Notes: generated from the letters alone by a model not told the origin. DNA of 64,000 bases from Paraburkholderia madseniana (GCF_009690905.1 NZ_VOSW01000046.1:1-64000), one strand, 5' to 3'; shown: positions 16,626-25,899, counted from the stretch's first letter. Made by a program: numbers and translations.

Positions 16626-17510
16626 TTAGCTCATCGCTCCAGCAAACTCGGCGCGCAGATCCTGCAACCTGTCGCGCGCGGTGCCCAGGCGCTCGACGAG
16701 TTGTGCCGACGCGCGCGTGATCGGCATACGCGTTTCGTCGGTCATTGAATGATCGAATGCCAGCATCGCCTTGATCGCGGACGGATTGGGCGCGGCGAAC
16801 AGCAGACGCAATACGGGCAGCAAGCTGGCGAACAGATTGCGCTCGTCCGGGTCACGATCGGCGCGGATCAATTCCTGTACGGCAACCAGCAGGTCCGAGC
16901 AAACATGCGCGCTCGCCAGAATGCCACCTGTGCCGCCGTTGTGCAGACAGTCGTCCAATGCTTCATCGGTGCCGCACAGCACGTTGATCGGCAGGCCACG
17001 CAGCTTGCTGAAGTGTTCCTTTTCGCATTCCTTGATTGCGACGATGTTGCTGTACTCGACCAAATGCGCAACCGTTTCAGGCGCGATCGCCACACCTGTT
17101 CGATGTGGCACGTCGTACAGAACGATAGGGCGTTCGGTGGCGAGTGCAGCCTGTTCGAAATGCCATTGCACGCCGGCCTGATCCGGACATACGTACGATG
17201 GTGGAGACACCAGATAGCCCGCGCAGTCCCAGCGCTCATAGCGCTGAATATCGTGCAGAACGTCGCGCGTATTGGCGCCGCCTACGCCGATCAGCATCGG
17301 CAGACGCGAGCCGATCACATCGGTCAGCGCCTGCAAGACGGTGAGGCGTTCGGATTCCTGTAATAAAGCGGCTTCGCCCGTCGTGCTCAAGGCGACAAAT
17401 CCGCTGATCTCCGTGCGCAGGTAATAGTCCGCGAGGCGCTGCAACGCGTCGACGTCGACTTCACCGTTGCGAAACGGGGTGACGATGGGCAGCCAGATTC
17501 CTGAGAACAT
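16626..17510 (-). CDS. DapA/NAL-family aldolase (dihydrodipicolinate synthase-like)
   Basis: The 294-aa (beta/alpha)8 class I lyase shows the catalytic Tyr in LYDVPHRTG (Tyr132), the Schiff-base Lys in VAIKECEKEH (Lys160) and the STTGEAALL carboxylate-binding loop (Thr43-Thr44). The family includes DapA, N-acetylneuraminate lyase and other 2-oxoacid aldolases. The sequence resembles DapA, but no lysine-pathway genes adjoin it, so the substrate stays open. It begins two bases after the stop of the small upstream gene and is probably in an operon with it. Confidence 0.85.
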   Translation of the reverse strand: MFSGIWLPIVTPFRNGEVDVDALQRLADYYLRTEISGFVALSTTGEAALLQESERLTVLQALTDVIGSRLPMLIGVGGANTRDVLHDIQRYERWDCAGYLVSPPSYVCPDQAGVQWHFEQAALATERPIVLYDVPHRTGVAIAPETVAHLVEYSNIVAIKECEKEHFSKLRGLPINVLCGTDEALDDCLHNGGTGGILASAHVCSDLLVAVQELIRADRDPDERNLFASLLPVLRLLFAAPNPSAIKAMLAFDHSMTDETRMPITRASAQLVERLGTARDRLQDLRAEFAGAMS

Positions 17511-17512
17511 GA

Positions 17513-17854
17513 TTAGCGCGCCTTTGCGACGGCATGGCGGCGCTTCAATGGTCCGATGAGTGCTGCTGGGAGTGTCGAGATCAGCGTATGCAAGGTGAAG
17601 TCGAGGTCGTCGAGCGCAATGTCGAGTTGCACGCGCACTTCTTCGCGCACGGCCTCCGTGCTGACCACATACACGCCGAGCGGCGAATGAAGCAGTGTGC
17701 GGAGCTGGCTGCCGGGAAGATCGTGCGGGGGATGAGGCAGGGTGATCTGCAAGCGGGCGCGAGCCGCGGGGAAGGGGATGACATTGTTGCGCTGGACCGG
17801 CGGCGCGCTAAGCGGCTGCGTTTCGAATTTGTCGATTGATTGCGTGAGTGCCAT
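17513..17854 (-). CDS. Conserved hypothetical protein
   Basis: I do not recognise this 113-aa product. It starts at MALTQSIDKFETQ, has a NNVIPFPAARARLQ linker of the kind seen near the N-termini of small Burkholderia proteins, and a C-terminal helical part (VREEVRVQLDIALDDLDFTLHTLI). There is no signal peptide or TM helix. It ends two bases before the DapA-family gene and is likely co-transcribed. A longer frame up to 18031 has no coding character upstream of this ATG. Confidence 0.6.
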   Translation of the reverse strand: MALTQSIDKFETQPLSAPPVQRNNVIPFPAARARLQITLPHPPHDLPGSQLRTLLHSPLGVYVVSTEAVREEVRVQLDIALDDLDFTLHTLISTLPAALIGPLKRRHAVAKAR

Positions 17855-18042
17855 TTGATGCGGCGTTCGTTGACGCCATGGTTGATCAAGACAGTTCGAG
17901 ATTAGACGTGTACGAGTAAACGCAGTGCAAAAATTGGTGTGTCCGCTGAAAAAATCGCGCGGACTAGACGAGTTGCTCGAATTCAACCGGGGGCCGTGCC
18001 GGCAAGTTGCGTGAGCTTCAACTGGGCCCATGCGACGCGCCC

Positions 18043-18073
18043 ATAAAAAAAAGGCGAGTCGTGAGACTCGCCC
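18043..18073 (-). terminator. Rho-independent terminator for the exported Ala/Thr/Lys-rich gene
   Basis: The stem GGCGAGTC/GACTCGCC (18053-18060 with 18065-18072) has a 4-nt loop and is followed on the minus strand by a run of eight T. Confidence 0.88.
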
Positions 18074-18146
18074 TCCCTGAACGGCAGAGTTCGGCTTCGA
18101 TTAACTACAGATGCCTGGCCGGTGCGTGCCGAAAGCCGATCACGTG

Positions 18147-18518
18147 TTATTGCGTTTTCGTCGTGTCGGTCTTTGCGCCGTCGGTTTTTGCCGGGGCATT
18201 GCTGGCCTCTTTCGCGCTCTCCGTCTTTGTCTTGCTTGCGCTTGTATCTACAGCAGTCTTCTTGGTGGCCTTATGGGTCTTTGCCGTGTGGCTGGCGGAA
18301 GCCTTTTTCACTTGCGACTTCGTTGCGGCCTTGGTCGGCGCTTTGGTCGTGGCGGTGCTTTCGTCCGTGGCGCTGGTTTGCGCGGCGGTGCTCGCCTTCA
18401 GATTCGCTTGACCGGCGGGTTGCGTTTGCGCAGGTTGCGCGGCCGCCGGTGCTGCGGTTTGTGCGAATGCGGTCGACACGACGAGAGCCGAAGCGAGAGC
18501 AGCGAAAAGCGTCTTCAT
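18147..18518 (-). CDS. Exported low-complexity Ala/Thr/Lys-rich protein
   Basis: The 123-aa product has a clear signal peptide (MKTLFAALASALVVSTAFAQ, cut near residue 19). The rest is disordered and rich in Ala, Thr, Lys and Ser, with many SATDESTATTKAPTKAA-like stretches. AGGAG precedes the ATG and a strong terminator follows, so it is a real single gene. Function is unknown; comparable exported basic proteins are common in Burkholderia. Confidence 0.72.
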   Translation of the reverse strand: MKTLFAALASALVVSTAFAQTAAPAAAQPAQTQPAGQANLKASTAAQTSATDESTATTKAPTKAATKSQVKKASASHTAKTHKATKKTAVDTSASKTKTESAKEASNAPAKTDGAKTDTTKTQ

Positions 18519-18753
18519 GATGTAACTCCTGGTTAAACCGGTTGTTCTTTATGTCGCGGCTGAAATGTTTCAGCGCTGCCGGTTTAACGTTGGCCGGAAG
18601 ACAGCAGTTGACGGCGCTCTGGTGACAAAACGTAACGGCGGATACATATCGGGGTTCTGAATCAGCCTGAAGCGGTTTCACCTCCCAGCTGCGAAGGCGA
18701 CGCGGAAATCCCGTACCTTCGCGCCTGGGCAATAGCGTGAATGCGTGAATGCG

Positions 18754-19014
18754 CTATTGAAACGGATTCTGCACGACGCCCGGTTTCGCATCCGGCTCGT
18801 CCTTCACCTTCGCCGGCAGATTGGCCTGTGCCTGCAGCGCGGCCACTATCGCATCGATCGCTTCCTTCAGCGCCAGTGCCGCCTTCAACCCGCGCTGGTC
18901 TTGCGTCAACTCCAGCGTGCCGTTCAGCACTACGCGCGTGGTGCCGTTGCTGACGGTGAGTGCATCGCCCTGGATGTTGAGCACGTCGTCATCGTTCGAA
19001 TAGGGTTTAAACAC
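18754..19014 (-). CDS. Small conserved hypothetical protein (GTG start)
   Basis: This 86-aa product is not assigned to a named family. The start is GTG, with GGGAGGA about eight bases upstream. It overlaps the end of the endonuclease gene by eight bases, so the two form a coupled pair. The sequence has an N-terminal beta-type part (NIQGDALTVSNGTTRVVLNGTLELT) and then an Ala/Leu helix (GLKAALALKEAIDAIVAALQ). It has no export signal. An immunity-like or partner role to the nuclease is conceivable, but the nuclease is exported, so this is weak. Confidence 0.65.
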   Translation of the reverse strand: MFKPYSNDDDVLNIQGDALTVSNGTTRVVLNGTLELTQDQRGLKAALALKEAIDAIVAALQAQANLPAKVKDEPDAKPGVVQNPFQ

Positions 19015-19756
19015 CTTTCAGTCCTCCCGGTCGCTGATCTTTGAGATTCTCCGGAATGCCCGGAAAACGGATGCCCGATGCTGTCTCGAGTTCGTGAATC
19101 GTCCTGATGTCGTAGCGGTTGGTCGAGACGTTGTCCACCACCACCGCGAACGCCATCTGCCGGGACGGCACGTAGACCACCTTGAACAATTGAGTCGGCA
19201 CGAAGACGCGTGTCGGTCCAATGGTCTGCAATTGCTGGCCGCTGAAAATCGGCCCGGTGATGACATAGGTATCGTTGTAAGACATTGCGATCTTACGCAC
19301 CGACGTTTCGATACGCGCCCACAAGCGCTGATTGTTCTCGCGATTTTGCGGCACGACGTTGGCTAGCGAAAACGATTGTGCCATCGCTTCCTGATTCCAG
19401 CGATTGCCTGCCGGACTCATATGACCGCGATCGAAGCCGCTGCGTTTATAGTCCGCGAGCGTCGCGCCCTCACCGTCGGGCAAGCGCGCGTCTTCGAAGA
19501 ACTTGTTGGTGCGCACCATGTCTTTGGCGGCTTCGATATGGTCGCGCGTCAGATGCTCCGCGGACCACAAGGGACCATGCGTGATACCCGAATGCAGAAC
19601 CGCGAAATCGCTATAGCAAAGCATGCGCGTTTTCGGCGCCATCTTCTGATTGGTCAGAACCGGCCATTGCGCATTCGGGGTGAACTGGGTGCAGGAGGGT
19701 GCCGCGCTCGCGTGAGCGGCAACGGCGAACAACAGACAGGCAAACCACTTCTTCAT
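19007..19756 (-). CDS. Secreted DNA/RNA non-specific endonuclease (NucA family)
   Basis: The 249-aa protein has a signal peptide (cut near residue 19, SAAP) and a beta-beta-alpha-metal nuclease domain with the catalytic DRGHMSPAGNR motif (about 108-118) and the metal-site Asn in NVVPQNRENNQ. Such enzymes degrade DNA and RNA in the periplasm or outside the cell, often for nutrient salvage. The next gene overlaps its end by eight bases. Confidence 0.92.
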   Translation of the reverse strand: MKKWFACLLFAVAAHASAAPSCTQFTPNAQWPVLTNQKMAPKTRMLCYSDFAVLHSGITHGPLWSAEHLTRDHIEAAKDMVRTNKFFEDARLPDGEGATLADYKRSGFDRGHMSPAGNRWNQEAMAQSFSLANVVPQNRENNQRLWARIETSVRKIAMSYNDTYVITGPIFSGQQLQTIGPTRVFVPTQLFKVVYVPSRQMAFAVVVDNVSTNRYDIRTIHELETASGIRFPGIPENLKDQRPGGLKGV

Positions 19757-20135
19757 ATGTCAGTCAGTTGATTGATCGGGGGCGCAAGTATAGCGTCGCG
19801 AGCCGGTGTCGAGCGACGTGGACCGCAGAAGAAAACGGGGAACGGAAGTGGCTTTTTGCGCAGTGCTCGCAGCGATGAAAATGCTGCGGGCGGAAGAAGT
19901 GCACGACGCACGACAAAAACCGCTGCACCAAAAAAAACGGGCCGCTTTGCAGCGACCCTAATGCGTGGAATTCAAACTCTACGTACGCAAACTTAAGACG
20001 GACTTAAGCGCGCGGAATGCGGAACGCGGAAATGCGGGCCGACGGTCGAACGCGCACACGAACCCACTCACCACGCGCGCAGGCAGCGCGGTTTGGATGG
20101 GTGGAAATTTCGACCGACGAAAAAAGCGCCGAAAC
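19757..20135. other. Intergenic region, nothing recognised
   Basis: The 380 bp upstream of the endonuclease contain A-rich stretches (for example a run of eight A near 19930) and short shadow frames only. I see no gene or clear promoter. Confidence 0.4.
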
Positions 20136-20495
20136 CTAATTGCCGAAAACACTGTGTTCGGCGTGCACATTCTGGCGATCGACAGCTTGCAAGCGCCAGA
20201 AACCGCTGGTCGGCGCGTGTGTCGGCAAGGCTGTCCACGCTGCGGCACCTTGCGCCGCGCTCACGCGTTGTTTGCGATCGACGTGCAATCCGCGCAGCGT
20301 GCACAGCGGCGCATCCGTGCTCGGCGCACAGAGGGTCGTCACGCCATTGTCGTCGTGTAACTCGCCCCACGGGGGCAGATCGATCCCTTGATGCGCTTCC
20401 CTCGACCACCGATGTTCGTCGGTGTCGAGCCATAACACAGCGTAGTCGTGGCTGACGGTGGGATCGGAACCGTTGATGAGGATGGTCAGGCGCAT
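20136..20495 (-). CDS. Hypothetical protein
   Basis: The 119-aa frame from MRLTILINGSDPTVSHDYAV has protein-like composition in its first 75 residues (VLWLDTDEHRWSREAHQGIDLPPWGELHDDNG). It lacks a recognised domain, export signal or neighbours in an operon. The C-terminal third is less convincing. It may be a lineage-specific gene; coding status is uncertain. Confidence 0.45.
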   Translation of the reverse strand: MRLTILINGSDPTVSHDYAVLWLDTDEHRWSREAHQGIDLPPWGELHDDNGVTTLCAPSTDAPLCTLRGLHVDRKQRVSAAQGAAAWTALPTHAPTSGFWRLQAVDRQNVHAEHSVFGN

Positions 20496-20656
20496 GGCAG
20501 TTCCGTACAAATTGCGAAGTAATGCTTTATCAGTCTATGTCGCGACGCGTGTTATGCAAGGCGAAAAGGCGCGGCGATCGGGCACGAAAAAACTTACGCC
20601 CCGCGCGCATGGCTGTACGATAGCCGCGTCTGAAAGACATTTCGTGGAGGCGGGCC

Positions 20657-21331
20657 ATGCTGCGTCGATTGCTGCAACTCACGATGGTGGCGGGATGCCT
20701 CGGTGCGATATCGACGCTCAGTGCAGCCGCGGACAGTCCCCCCTTCGCCGCGCCCGCGCCGATCGTCTATGTGTCCGACTTCGACCTCGACGTGGCCAAC
20801 GTGACACCTGACAGCGGACCGGGGCAACGTGTGCGCCGCCTGCGCGGTCTGTTGCCGAGTGGTCCAGGACCGATGGGCAAGGACAAGAATCCGCAGGACC
20901 ACGCTAAGGACATCGTGAACGAGATGGGGGACGCGCTGACTGCGGACCTGAAAAAAGGCGGTGTCGACGCGCGCCGTATGGCGCCCGGCCAACCATTACC
21001 CGCAACGGGTTGGCAAGTGCGAGGCGTGTTTCTGAGCGTCGACGACGGCAATCGTCTAAGACGTGCGATGGTCGGTTTTGGTGCGGGTCAGAACAATATT
21101 CAAGTGGCCGTGTCGTGCGACAGCCTGGCGACGGCCGGTTTGCCGCCGCTCTATGAAGCCGTCGAAGAAGCCGACAGCAAGGGAAAGCCGGGCGCGGCGA
21201 TCAAACTCAATCCGTACGTGATCGCGGCGAAGTTCGTGATGGCGAGCGGTGACGAGAAGAAGACGATCAAAAAGACCGCGCAGCAGATCTCGGATGCAGT
21301 GATTGCCAAGCTGCACGGGGTCGCGCAGTGA
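20657..21331 (+). CDS. Exported DUF4410-like protein
   Basis: The 224-aa product has a signal peptide (MLRRLLQLTMVAGCLGA..., ending near SAAADS) and a single domain with IVYVSDFDLDV at its start and GWQVRGVFLSVDDGNRLRRAMVGFGAGQNNIQVAV in the middle, as in DUF4410 proteins. GTGGAGGCGGG precedes the ATG. The role is unknown; related proteins are periplasmic or lipoproteins linked to envelope stress or secretion in some genomes (weak inference). Confidence 0.72.
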   Translation: MLRRLLQLTMVAGCLGAISTLSAAADSPPFAAPAPIVYVSDFDLDVANVTPDSGPGQRVRRLRGLLPSGPGPMGKDKNPQDHAKDIVNEMGDALTADLKKGGVDARRMAPGQPLPATGWQVRGVFLSVDDGNRLRRAMVGFGAGQNNIQVAVSCDSLATAGLPPLYEAVEEADSKGKPGAAIKLNPYVIAAKFVMASGDEKKTIKKTAQQISDAVIAKLHGVAQ

Positions 21332-21385
21332 TTGATGCACTGCTGCCCACCCCGACGTAATAGGCAAATGCGATAGGCAAGCGGC

Positions 21386-23071
21386 TCAGGCCAGATCCAG
21401 CGTACCGGTCAAATCGCCAAGCGGCGCCAAGCCATTCTGCGCAAAAGCCCGATCGCGCAGGACAACCCCATCGAGCGGCGCCAGTCCATGCACGCGGCTA
21501 ATCAGGCGAAGAATCGAATTGGTGTCGTACACCGTATGATCGACGTACCCCTTCTTCGCCAATGGCGAAATCACTAACGCCGGAACCCGCGATCCCGGCC
21601 CCCAGCGATCGCCCTTCGGCGGCGAGACCGGGTCCCACCAGCCGCCGTTCTCATCGACCGTGACGACTACGACAGTATTGGCCCACTGCGGGCCGCGCTG
21701 AATATGTTCGATCACATTCGCGACGTGACGGTCCCCCGATGCGACATCCGCATACCCTGCGTGCATGTTCAGATCGCCCTGCGGTTTGTAGAACGTCACG
21801 GCCGGTAACCGCCCCGCGTCGATATCGGCGATCAGACGATTGGTGGACGCGTCGTCGCCGAGGCCTGCGTCGCGCAGATACTTGCGCCGCGCGGCGGTGC
21901 CCGGCGCGTAATTGGTGAAGTAGTTGAACGGCTGATGGTGGTACTGGAAGTCAGGCACCGCGCCCGTGTCCTGATGCTCCAATGCGTACTGCCACGCACC
22001 GCTGTACCACGCCCAGTCGACGCCCTTGTCCGTCAGACGGTCGCCGATCGTCGCGTAGTTTTGCGGCGGCATCACGCGCGGATTCGACGGGTCGGCGAGC
22101 GCGGGATTGCCGCCTTCGGCCGGCCGCACGCTGCTCGGTTGGTAGGGCGGCGCCATCGTGTTGACGGCGTAGCCGTCGGCGGTAAACGCGCCGTCGTTGA
22201 CGAATTTCGGCGGACCGTCGAGCGCGGACGCCGGCGAATCGGCCGCCACCTTGAGCCGTGTGCCGGTCGGATCGTCGCCTTCCACCACCGAGACCATCTT
22301 CTTCGCCGGACTGTTGTGGATGTCGGGATAGAACGGTGCCTGCGCGGAGATCAGGAAGATGTGGTTCAGCCACGAACCGCCGAAAGCCGCCATGAAGAAG
22401 TTGTCGCACAGCGTGTATTGCTGCGCGAGGTTCCACAGACGCAGCGTGTCGGCGGAATTGCGGTAGTGCCCCATCACCAGGCCACCGGCGTCGCCCCATG
22501 CAGCGAACTGATTGTTGCGCCCGGCGTTGATCTGCATCTGGTTCTGATAGAAGCGATGCACAAGATCGCGCGTGATCACACCATTCGGCAACGGTGCGCC
22601 TTGCGCGTCGGTAATATGGAACGGGCCGTTGCGCAGGTTGGCAATATCCTTCTGACCGATCATGTAGCGTTTGCCGTCCACCTCCTGCGCTTGCGGCACG
22701 AGGCCGCCCCAGATTGCCGGCAGGCGCGGCAGCGGCGTCTTGCCGTCGCGGTCGAGTTGCAGATAACGCTCGGCGCTCACCGCATCGAGCGGATACTGGA
22801 CGCCGGGAAAGTTGCCGTACAGATTCGCGAAGCTGCGGTTCTCGGCGTAGATCACCACGATCTGCTTGACCTGGTCGCGTAACGCGGCGTCGAGCCGCAT
22901 GTCGGCGACACTGCGCGGCGCCAGGTCGCTCGCGGTACTTTGGTCAGTCTTGCACCCGGTTAGTGCCAGCCCGATGCCGAGCGCCGCGAGTCCGGTCAGG
23001 ACACGGCGGCGTTCAGGATCGTCGGGGGTGTCGTCGGGGTTCGGTGGCAGGGTGGAGTCGTTGTCTGTCAT
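21386..23071 (-). CDS. AcpA-like acid phosphatase/phospholipase C-family lipoprotein
   Basis: The 561-aa protein has twin-arginine-like residues ERRRVLTG (20-27) and a lipobox LALTGC (Cys40), so it may be Tat-exported and lipidated. The phosphoesterase domain starts with QIVVIYAENRSFANLYGNFPG. It also contains the family segment MAAFGGSWLNHIFLISAQ, expected around the nucleophile, and the metal-site VVVVTVDENGGWWDPVSPPKGDRW segmented near the C-terminus. The group includes Francisella AcpA and non-haemolytic phospholipases C. It probably releases phosphate from organophosphates in the periplasm; substrate preference is not predictable. A longer start at 23107 is less likely. Confidence 0.87.
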   Translation of the reverse strand: MTDNDSTLPPNPDDTPDDPERRRVLTGLAALGIGLALTGCKTDQSTASDLAPRSVADMRLDAALRDQVKQIVVIYAENRSFANLYGNFPGVQYPLDAVSAERYLQLDRDGKTPLPRLPAIWGGLVPQAQEVDGKRYMIGQKDIANLRNGPFHITDAQGAPLPNGVITRDLVHRFYQNQMQINAGRNNQFAAWGDAGGLVMGHYRNSADTLRLWNLAQQYTLCDNFFMAAFGGSWLNHIFLISAQAPFYPDIHNSPAKKMVSVVEGDDPTGTRLKVAADSPASALDGPPKFVNDGAFTADGYAVNTMAPPYQPSSVRPAEGGNPALADPSNPRVMPPQNYATIGDRLTDKGVDWAWYSGAWQYALEHQDTGAVPDFQYHHQPFNYFTNYAPGTAARRKYLRDAGLGDDASTNRLIADIDAGRLPAVTFYKPQGDLNMHAGYADVASGDRHVANVIEHIQRGPQWANTVVVVTVDENGGWWDPVSPPKGDRWGPGSRVPALVISPLAKKGYVDHTVYDTNSILRLISRVHGLAPLDGVVLRDRAFAQNGLAPLGDLTGTLDLA

Positions 23072-23186
23072 CGGTATCTTTCGGAGTTTGCGTGACGGGC
23101 GCTCCACAGCCAGAAAGCTAGCGCTCGGGGCGGCGTGCGCGCGGCACCGGGTTCAGAATCGAGGTGGCCGGAAGGTTCCGGTACGG

Positions 23187-23474
23187 CTAGGGTAATCGTC
23201 GCTTCACGCGCCAACTGATGTGCGTCGAGTCGACGGCGAGCAGAAGCCAATGTCGGGCGTCCACTGGATGACGCCGCTGAGTAGCGTAACCGTCAACGGT
23301 CAATTCGAGTTCATCGAAAGTCCGCCGATGGCAAGTGGCATGCGCGCCGGAACCGTCCGCGAATTCGACTATCGCCGCGGCCGCGCGGGCCGGCTCGGGC
23401 AGGTGCGCGATTTGCACTGCGCAGCCCGGATATAGATGTGAGTCGGCAACCTGGATCTGGACGGAATCGGACAT
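23187..23474 (-). CDS. Small conserved hypothetical protein
   Basis: The 95-aa product begins MSDSVQIQVADSHLYPGC behind a good CCGGAGG ribosome site nine bases upstream. It has no signal peptide and mostly beta character (IVEFADGSGAHATCHRRTF, ELTVDGYATQRRHPVDARH). The frame can be extended upstream to 23789 but then runs through the IclR promoter region. It is divergent from the IclR gene. Function unknown. Confidence 0.62.
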   Translation of the reverse strand: MSDSVQIQVADSHLYPGCAVQIAHLPEPARAAAAIVEFADGSGAHATCHRRTFDELELTVDGYATQRRHPVDARHWLLLAVDSTHISWRVKRRLP

Positions 23475-23649
23475 GGGTATGGCCTCCGGACGCCTGGCGG
23501 GAGCCAAAGCGCGGCAGTGAGACCTCGCGCAATGGACCGCATCAAAGCATAGCACCGCGCGAAACGAAAATGACCGCCGTGTGCTTCGCGCTATCATGTT
23601 GATCTGTATCCGATGAACAGCAGAGACAACGGCAAAGACGGCAGCCAAG

Positions 23650-24621
23650 ATGGCAAAAGAAGAGCAGACAGGAGCGGGACGCAAGCAAGCGAGGCCACGC
23701 GGCGCGACAGTTTCGACTCCACGAGACGACGCGGCGCGGTCCTTGGCGGACGGCGCCGATTCCCCCGATTCCACCGATGAAGAGAGCACCGGCGGATCGA
23801 CTTATCTCGTGCCAGGGCTGGAGCGCGGCCTGCGCATCCTCGCCGAATTCAGCGCGCGCGAGCCGATTCTGGGCGCGCCCGAATTGTCGAAGCGCATCGG
23901 CATTCCGCGCACCACTACATTTCGTCTGCTGCAAACGCTCGAAGCTTTAGGCTTTCTCGAGCGCGTGAACGGCGACCGTTATTTCCGTTTGAGCGTCGCG
24001 GTGCTGCGGCTCGGTTTCGAATATCTGAGTTCGCTCGAACTGACCGACGTCGGCACGCCGATTCTCGAACGTTTGCGCGACGCGACCGGCCTCAGCACGC
24101 ATCTGCTGATCCGCGACCAGCGCGACGTGGTGTTCGTCGCCAAAGCGCAAACCCATGAGCCAATGTTCAGTTCGGTGAAGGTGCATGTCGGCACACGCTT
24201 GCCCGCGCATGCCACGGTGCACGGTCAGGTGCTGATGGGCGATTTGAGTTTCGAAGAATTGCGCCAGTTGTATCCCGAGCCGCAGCTCGAACGGTTCACC
24301 GAACGCACGCCGGCGACTGTCGAAGAACTGTACGGAAGAGTGCGCGAAAGCGCGGCGCTCGGCTACGCGTTGAGCGAAGCGTCTTTTGAACGTGGCATTT
24401 CAGTAGTGAGCGCGCCGGTGCGCGACCAAAGCGGCAAGATCACGGCCGCGTTGACGGTCACCATTCCCCGTTCCGATATCGGCGAAGCGGAAGAACGCGA
24501 ACCGCTCATCATCGCGGTTTGCCAGGCGGCGCTCGAATTGTCCGAGCGGCTCAGCTATCGTCCGCGGCCGGATGATCCGACCGCGGCTCAAGCGCGTCGC
24601 AGATCGGTTGCGGCGAACTGA
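23650..24621 (+). CDS. IclR-family transcriptional regulator (paralogue 1)
   Basis: The 323-aa protein has a disordered N-terminus (1-50), a winged-helix domain (about 53-120; GLERGLRILAEFSAREPILGAPELSKRIGIPRTTTFRLLQTLEALGFLE split across helices) and the IclR effector domain (about 130-300; VGTRLPAHATVHGQVLMG, FERGISVVSAPVRD). It is closely similar along its length to the second IclR at 30169. It sits three bases from the convergent porin gene, next to the catabolic cluster. Its likely targets are the two mirrored IclR-type palindromes in the porin/oxygenase gap (inference). The PcaR/PobR-type group usually responds to aromatic acids. Confidence 0.92.
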   Translation: MAKEEQTGAGRKQARPRGATVSTPRDDAARSLADGADSPDSTDEESTGGSTYLVPGLERGLRILAEFSAREPILGAPELSKRIGIPRTTTFRLLQTLEALGFLERVNGDRYFRLSVAVLRLGFEYLSSLELTDVGTPILERLRDATGLSTHLLIRDQRDVVFVAKAQTHEPMFSSVKVHVGTRLPAHATVHGQVLMGDLSFEELRQLYPEPQLERFTERTPATVEELYGRVRESAALGYALSEASFERGISVVSAPVRDQSGKITAALTVTIPRSDIGEAEEREPLIIAVCQAALELSERLSYRPRPDDPTAAQARRRSVAAN

Positions 24622-24623
24622 TA

Positions 24624-25700
24624 TCAGAACGAGTGGTGGATACCGGTCAGGAAAATCGTCTGGTTCCGGCCGCTCGACACACCCGCCGTAAAGAACGCGG
24701 CGTCCGTATTCGAGCCCGCGCGCTCATACAGCGCATTCACATACAACTGCGTCGACTTCGACAGCGCGTAGATATCGCCGATCTCGAACTGCGTCCAGCG
24801 ATGGCCGGCCATCGTCGTGGTCGCGGCACCGCCGGCAACGCTGTTGAACGGCGTGAACTGATAATTCGCGCCCACGTCGTAGCTCTGATACGTGTCCGAA
24901 TGGCCGGACGATTCCAGCTTCACACGCGTGTACAAACCATGCACGAGCAGCTTGCCGAACTGGTATGACGCGCCCGCGCCCATGTTCTGGACCTTGCCCG
25001 CCGTGTAGTTAGCCGCCGCGACACCCTGGAAGCTGGTGATGCCCGTCGTCACGATCGACGGCGTACGGTCGTGCTCATTCGCATAGGTCGCGCCGGCCTT
25101 GAACGGACCGTTCGCATAGCTAAGCGCAAAGCTCAGTGTCTTGCCGGTCGAGAAGTTGGTCGTGTTGCCGAGACCCATCATCGCGCCGACCGAGAAACCG
25201 GCGAAACTCGCCGAGCGGAACTTCACCGAGTTGTCGAACGGCACCACGCCGGTGTCGGCGAGTTCGTCGATGTTGCCCGGGTGGAACGCGTACCAGCTCG
25301 CAGCCTGATAGGCCGTGCTCAGCGGACCCAGCACGTCGAAGCTGAAGGGCGTCTGATGGCCGAGTGTCACCGTGCCGAACTGGTCCGAACTCAATCCGAC
25401 AAAAGCCTGGCGATTGAACAGCGTGCCCGCCTTGGCGAATGCCCCCGTGTTGGTATAGAAACCGTTTTCAAGTTGGAAAACCGTCTTAAGACCACCGCCC
25501 AGATCCTCGACGCCCTTCAGGCCCCAGCGGTCCGGCTGCATGTTGCCCTGCTCCTCGATCCACTTCGAATGGCCACCCGCATTGCTGATGTACGCAATAC
25601 CGGCATCCAGGCTGCCGTATAACGTCACGCTGCTTTGCGCCCAGGCGCCAGTCGTTGCGCAGATTGCCGTCAAGCCGGCCGCCGCAATGATGTGCTTCAC
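24624..25700 (-). CDS. Gram-negative outer-membrane porin
   Basis: The 358-aa general porin starts with GTG at 25700 behind CAGGAG. It has a signal peptide (cut after AWA, residue 21) and the typical mature start QSSVTLYGSLDAGIAYISN. It also has the LGHQTPFSFDVLGPL constriction-loop region and the C-terminal aromatic end IHHSF. It belongs to the 16-strand Burkholderia porin family. Its promoter mirrors that of the Rieske operon and carries the same operator-like element, so it is probably induced with the pathway and admits the substrate through the outer membrane (inference). Confidence 0.92.
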   Translation of the reverse strand: MKHIIAAAGLTAICATTGAWAQSSVTLYGSLDAGIAYISNAGGHSKWIEEQGNMQPDRWGLKGVEDLGGGLKTVFQLENGFYTNTGAFAKAGTLFNRQAFVGLSSDQFGTVTLGHQTPFSFDVLGPLSTAYQAASWYAFHPGNIDELADTGVVPFDNSVKFRSASFAGFSVGAMMGLGNTTNFSTGKTLSFALSYANGPFKAGATYANEHDRTPSIVTTGITSFQGVAAANYTAGKVQNMGAGASYQFGKLLVHGLYTRVKLESSGHSDTYQSYDVGANYQFTPFNSVAGGAATTTMAGHRWTQFEIGDIYALSKSTQLYVNALYERAGSNTDAAFFTAGVSSGRNQTIFLTGIHHSF

Positions 25701-25812
25701 CGTTGGTTCTCCTGATCACACGACGGATAGCTCGCGCCGATTTCGTCGTCCCTGATCCTTGCTTTGGGTTGAATGCAGCTTCGGGTTTATGCGCCAAAAC
25801 TGCTCCGCTTTG

Positions 25813-25830
25813 TGTTCCATATATGGGCAT
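25813..25830 (-). promoter_or_regulatory. IclR-type operator candidate at the porin promoter
   Basis: On the minus strand this reads ATGCCC-ATATAT-GGAACA, with a GGAACA half-site and CCATATATGG core. It shares TATATGGAACA with the oxygenase operator at 26099-26116. It starts 18 bases after TATAAT, in the expected transcribed leader, so binding would most simply repress. Confidence 0.6.
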
Positions 25831-25848
25831 TTGTATCGCCTATGGAAA

Positions 25849-25854
25849 ATTATA
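25849..25854 (-). promoter_or_regulatory. -10 element of the porin promoter
   Basis: TATAAT reads on the minus strand, 148 bases upstream of the porin GTG. There is no good -35 hexamer at the usual spacing, which suggests an activator or a weak promoter. Eighteen bases downstream the operator-like palindrome begins. Confidence 0.6.
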
Positions 25855-25899
25855 GTGAGTCTGGAAGCGGCCAAAATAAATTTTCGGACCCCGTACAAA

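Noticed and set aside
16626..17510. Firm call as lysine-pathway dapA
   Set aside because: Catalytic residues fit the whole DapA/NAL family and no lysine genes are nearby, so only the family is claimed.
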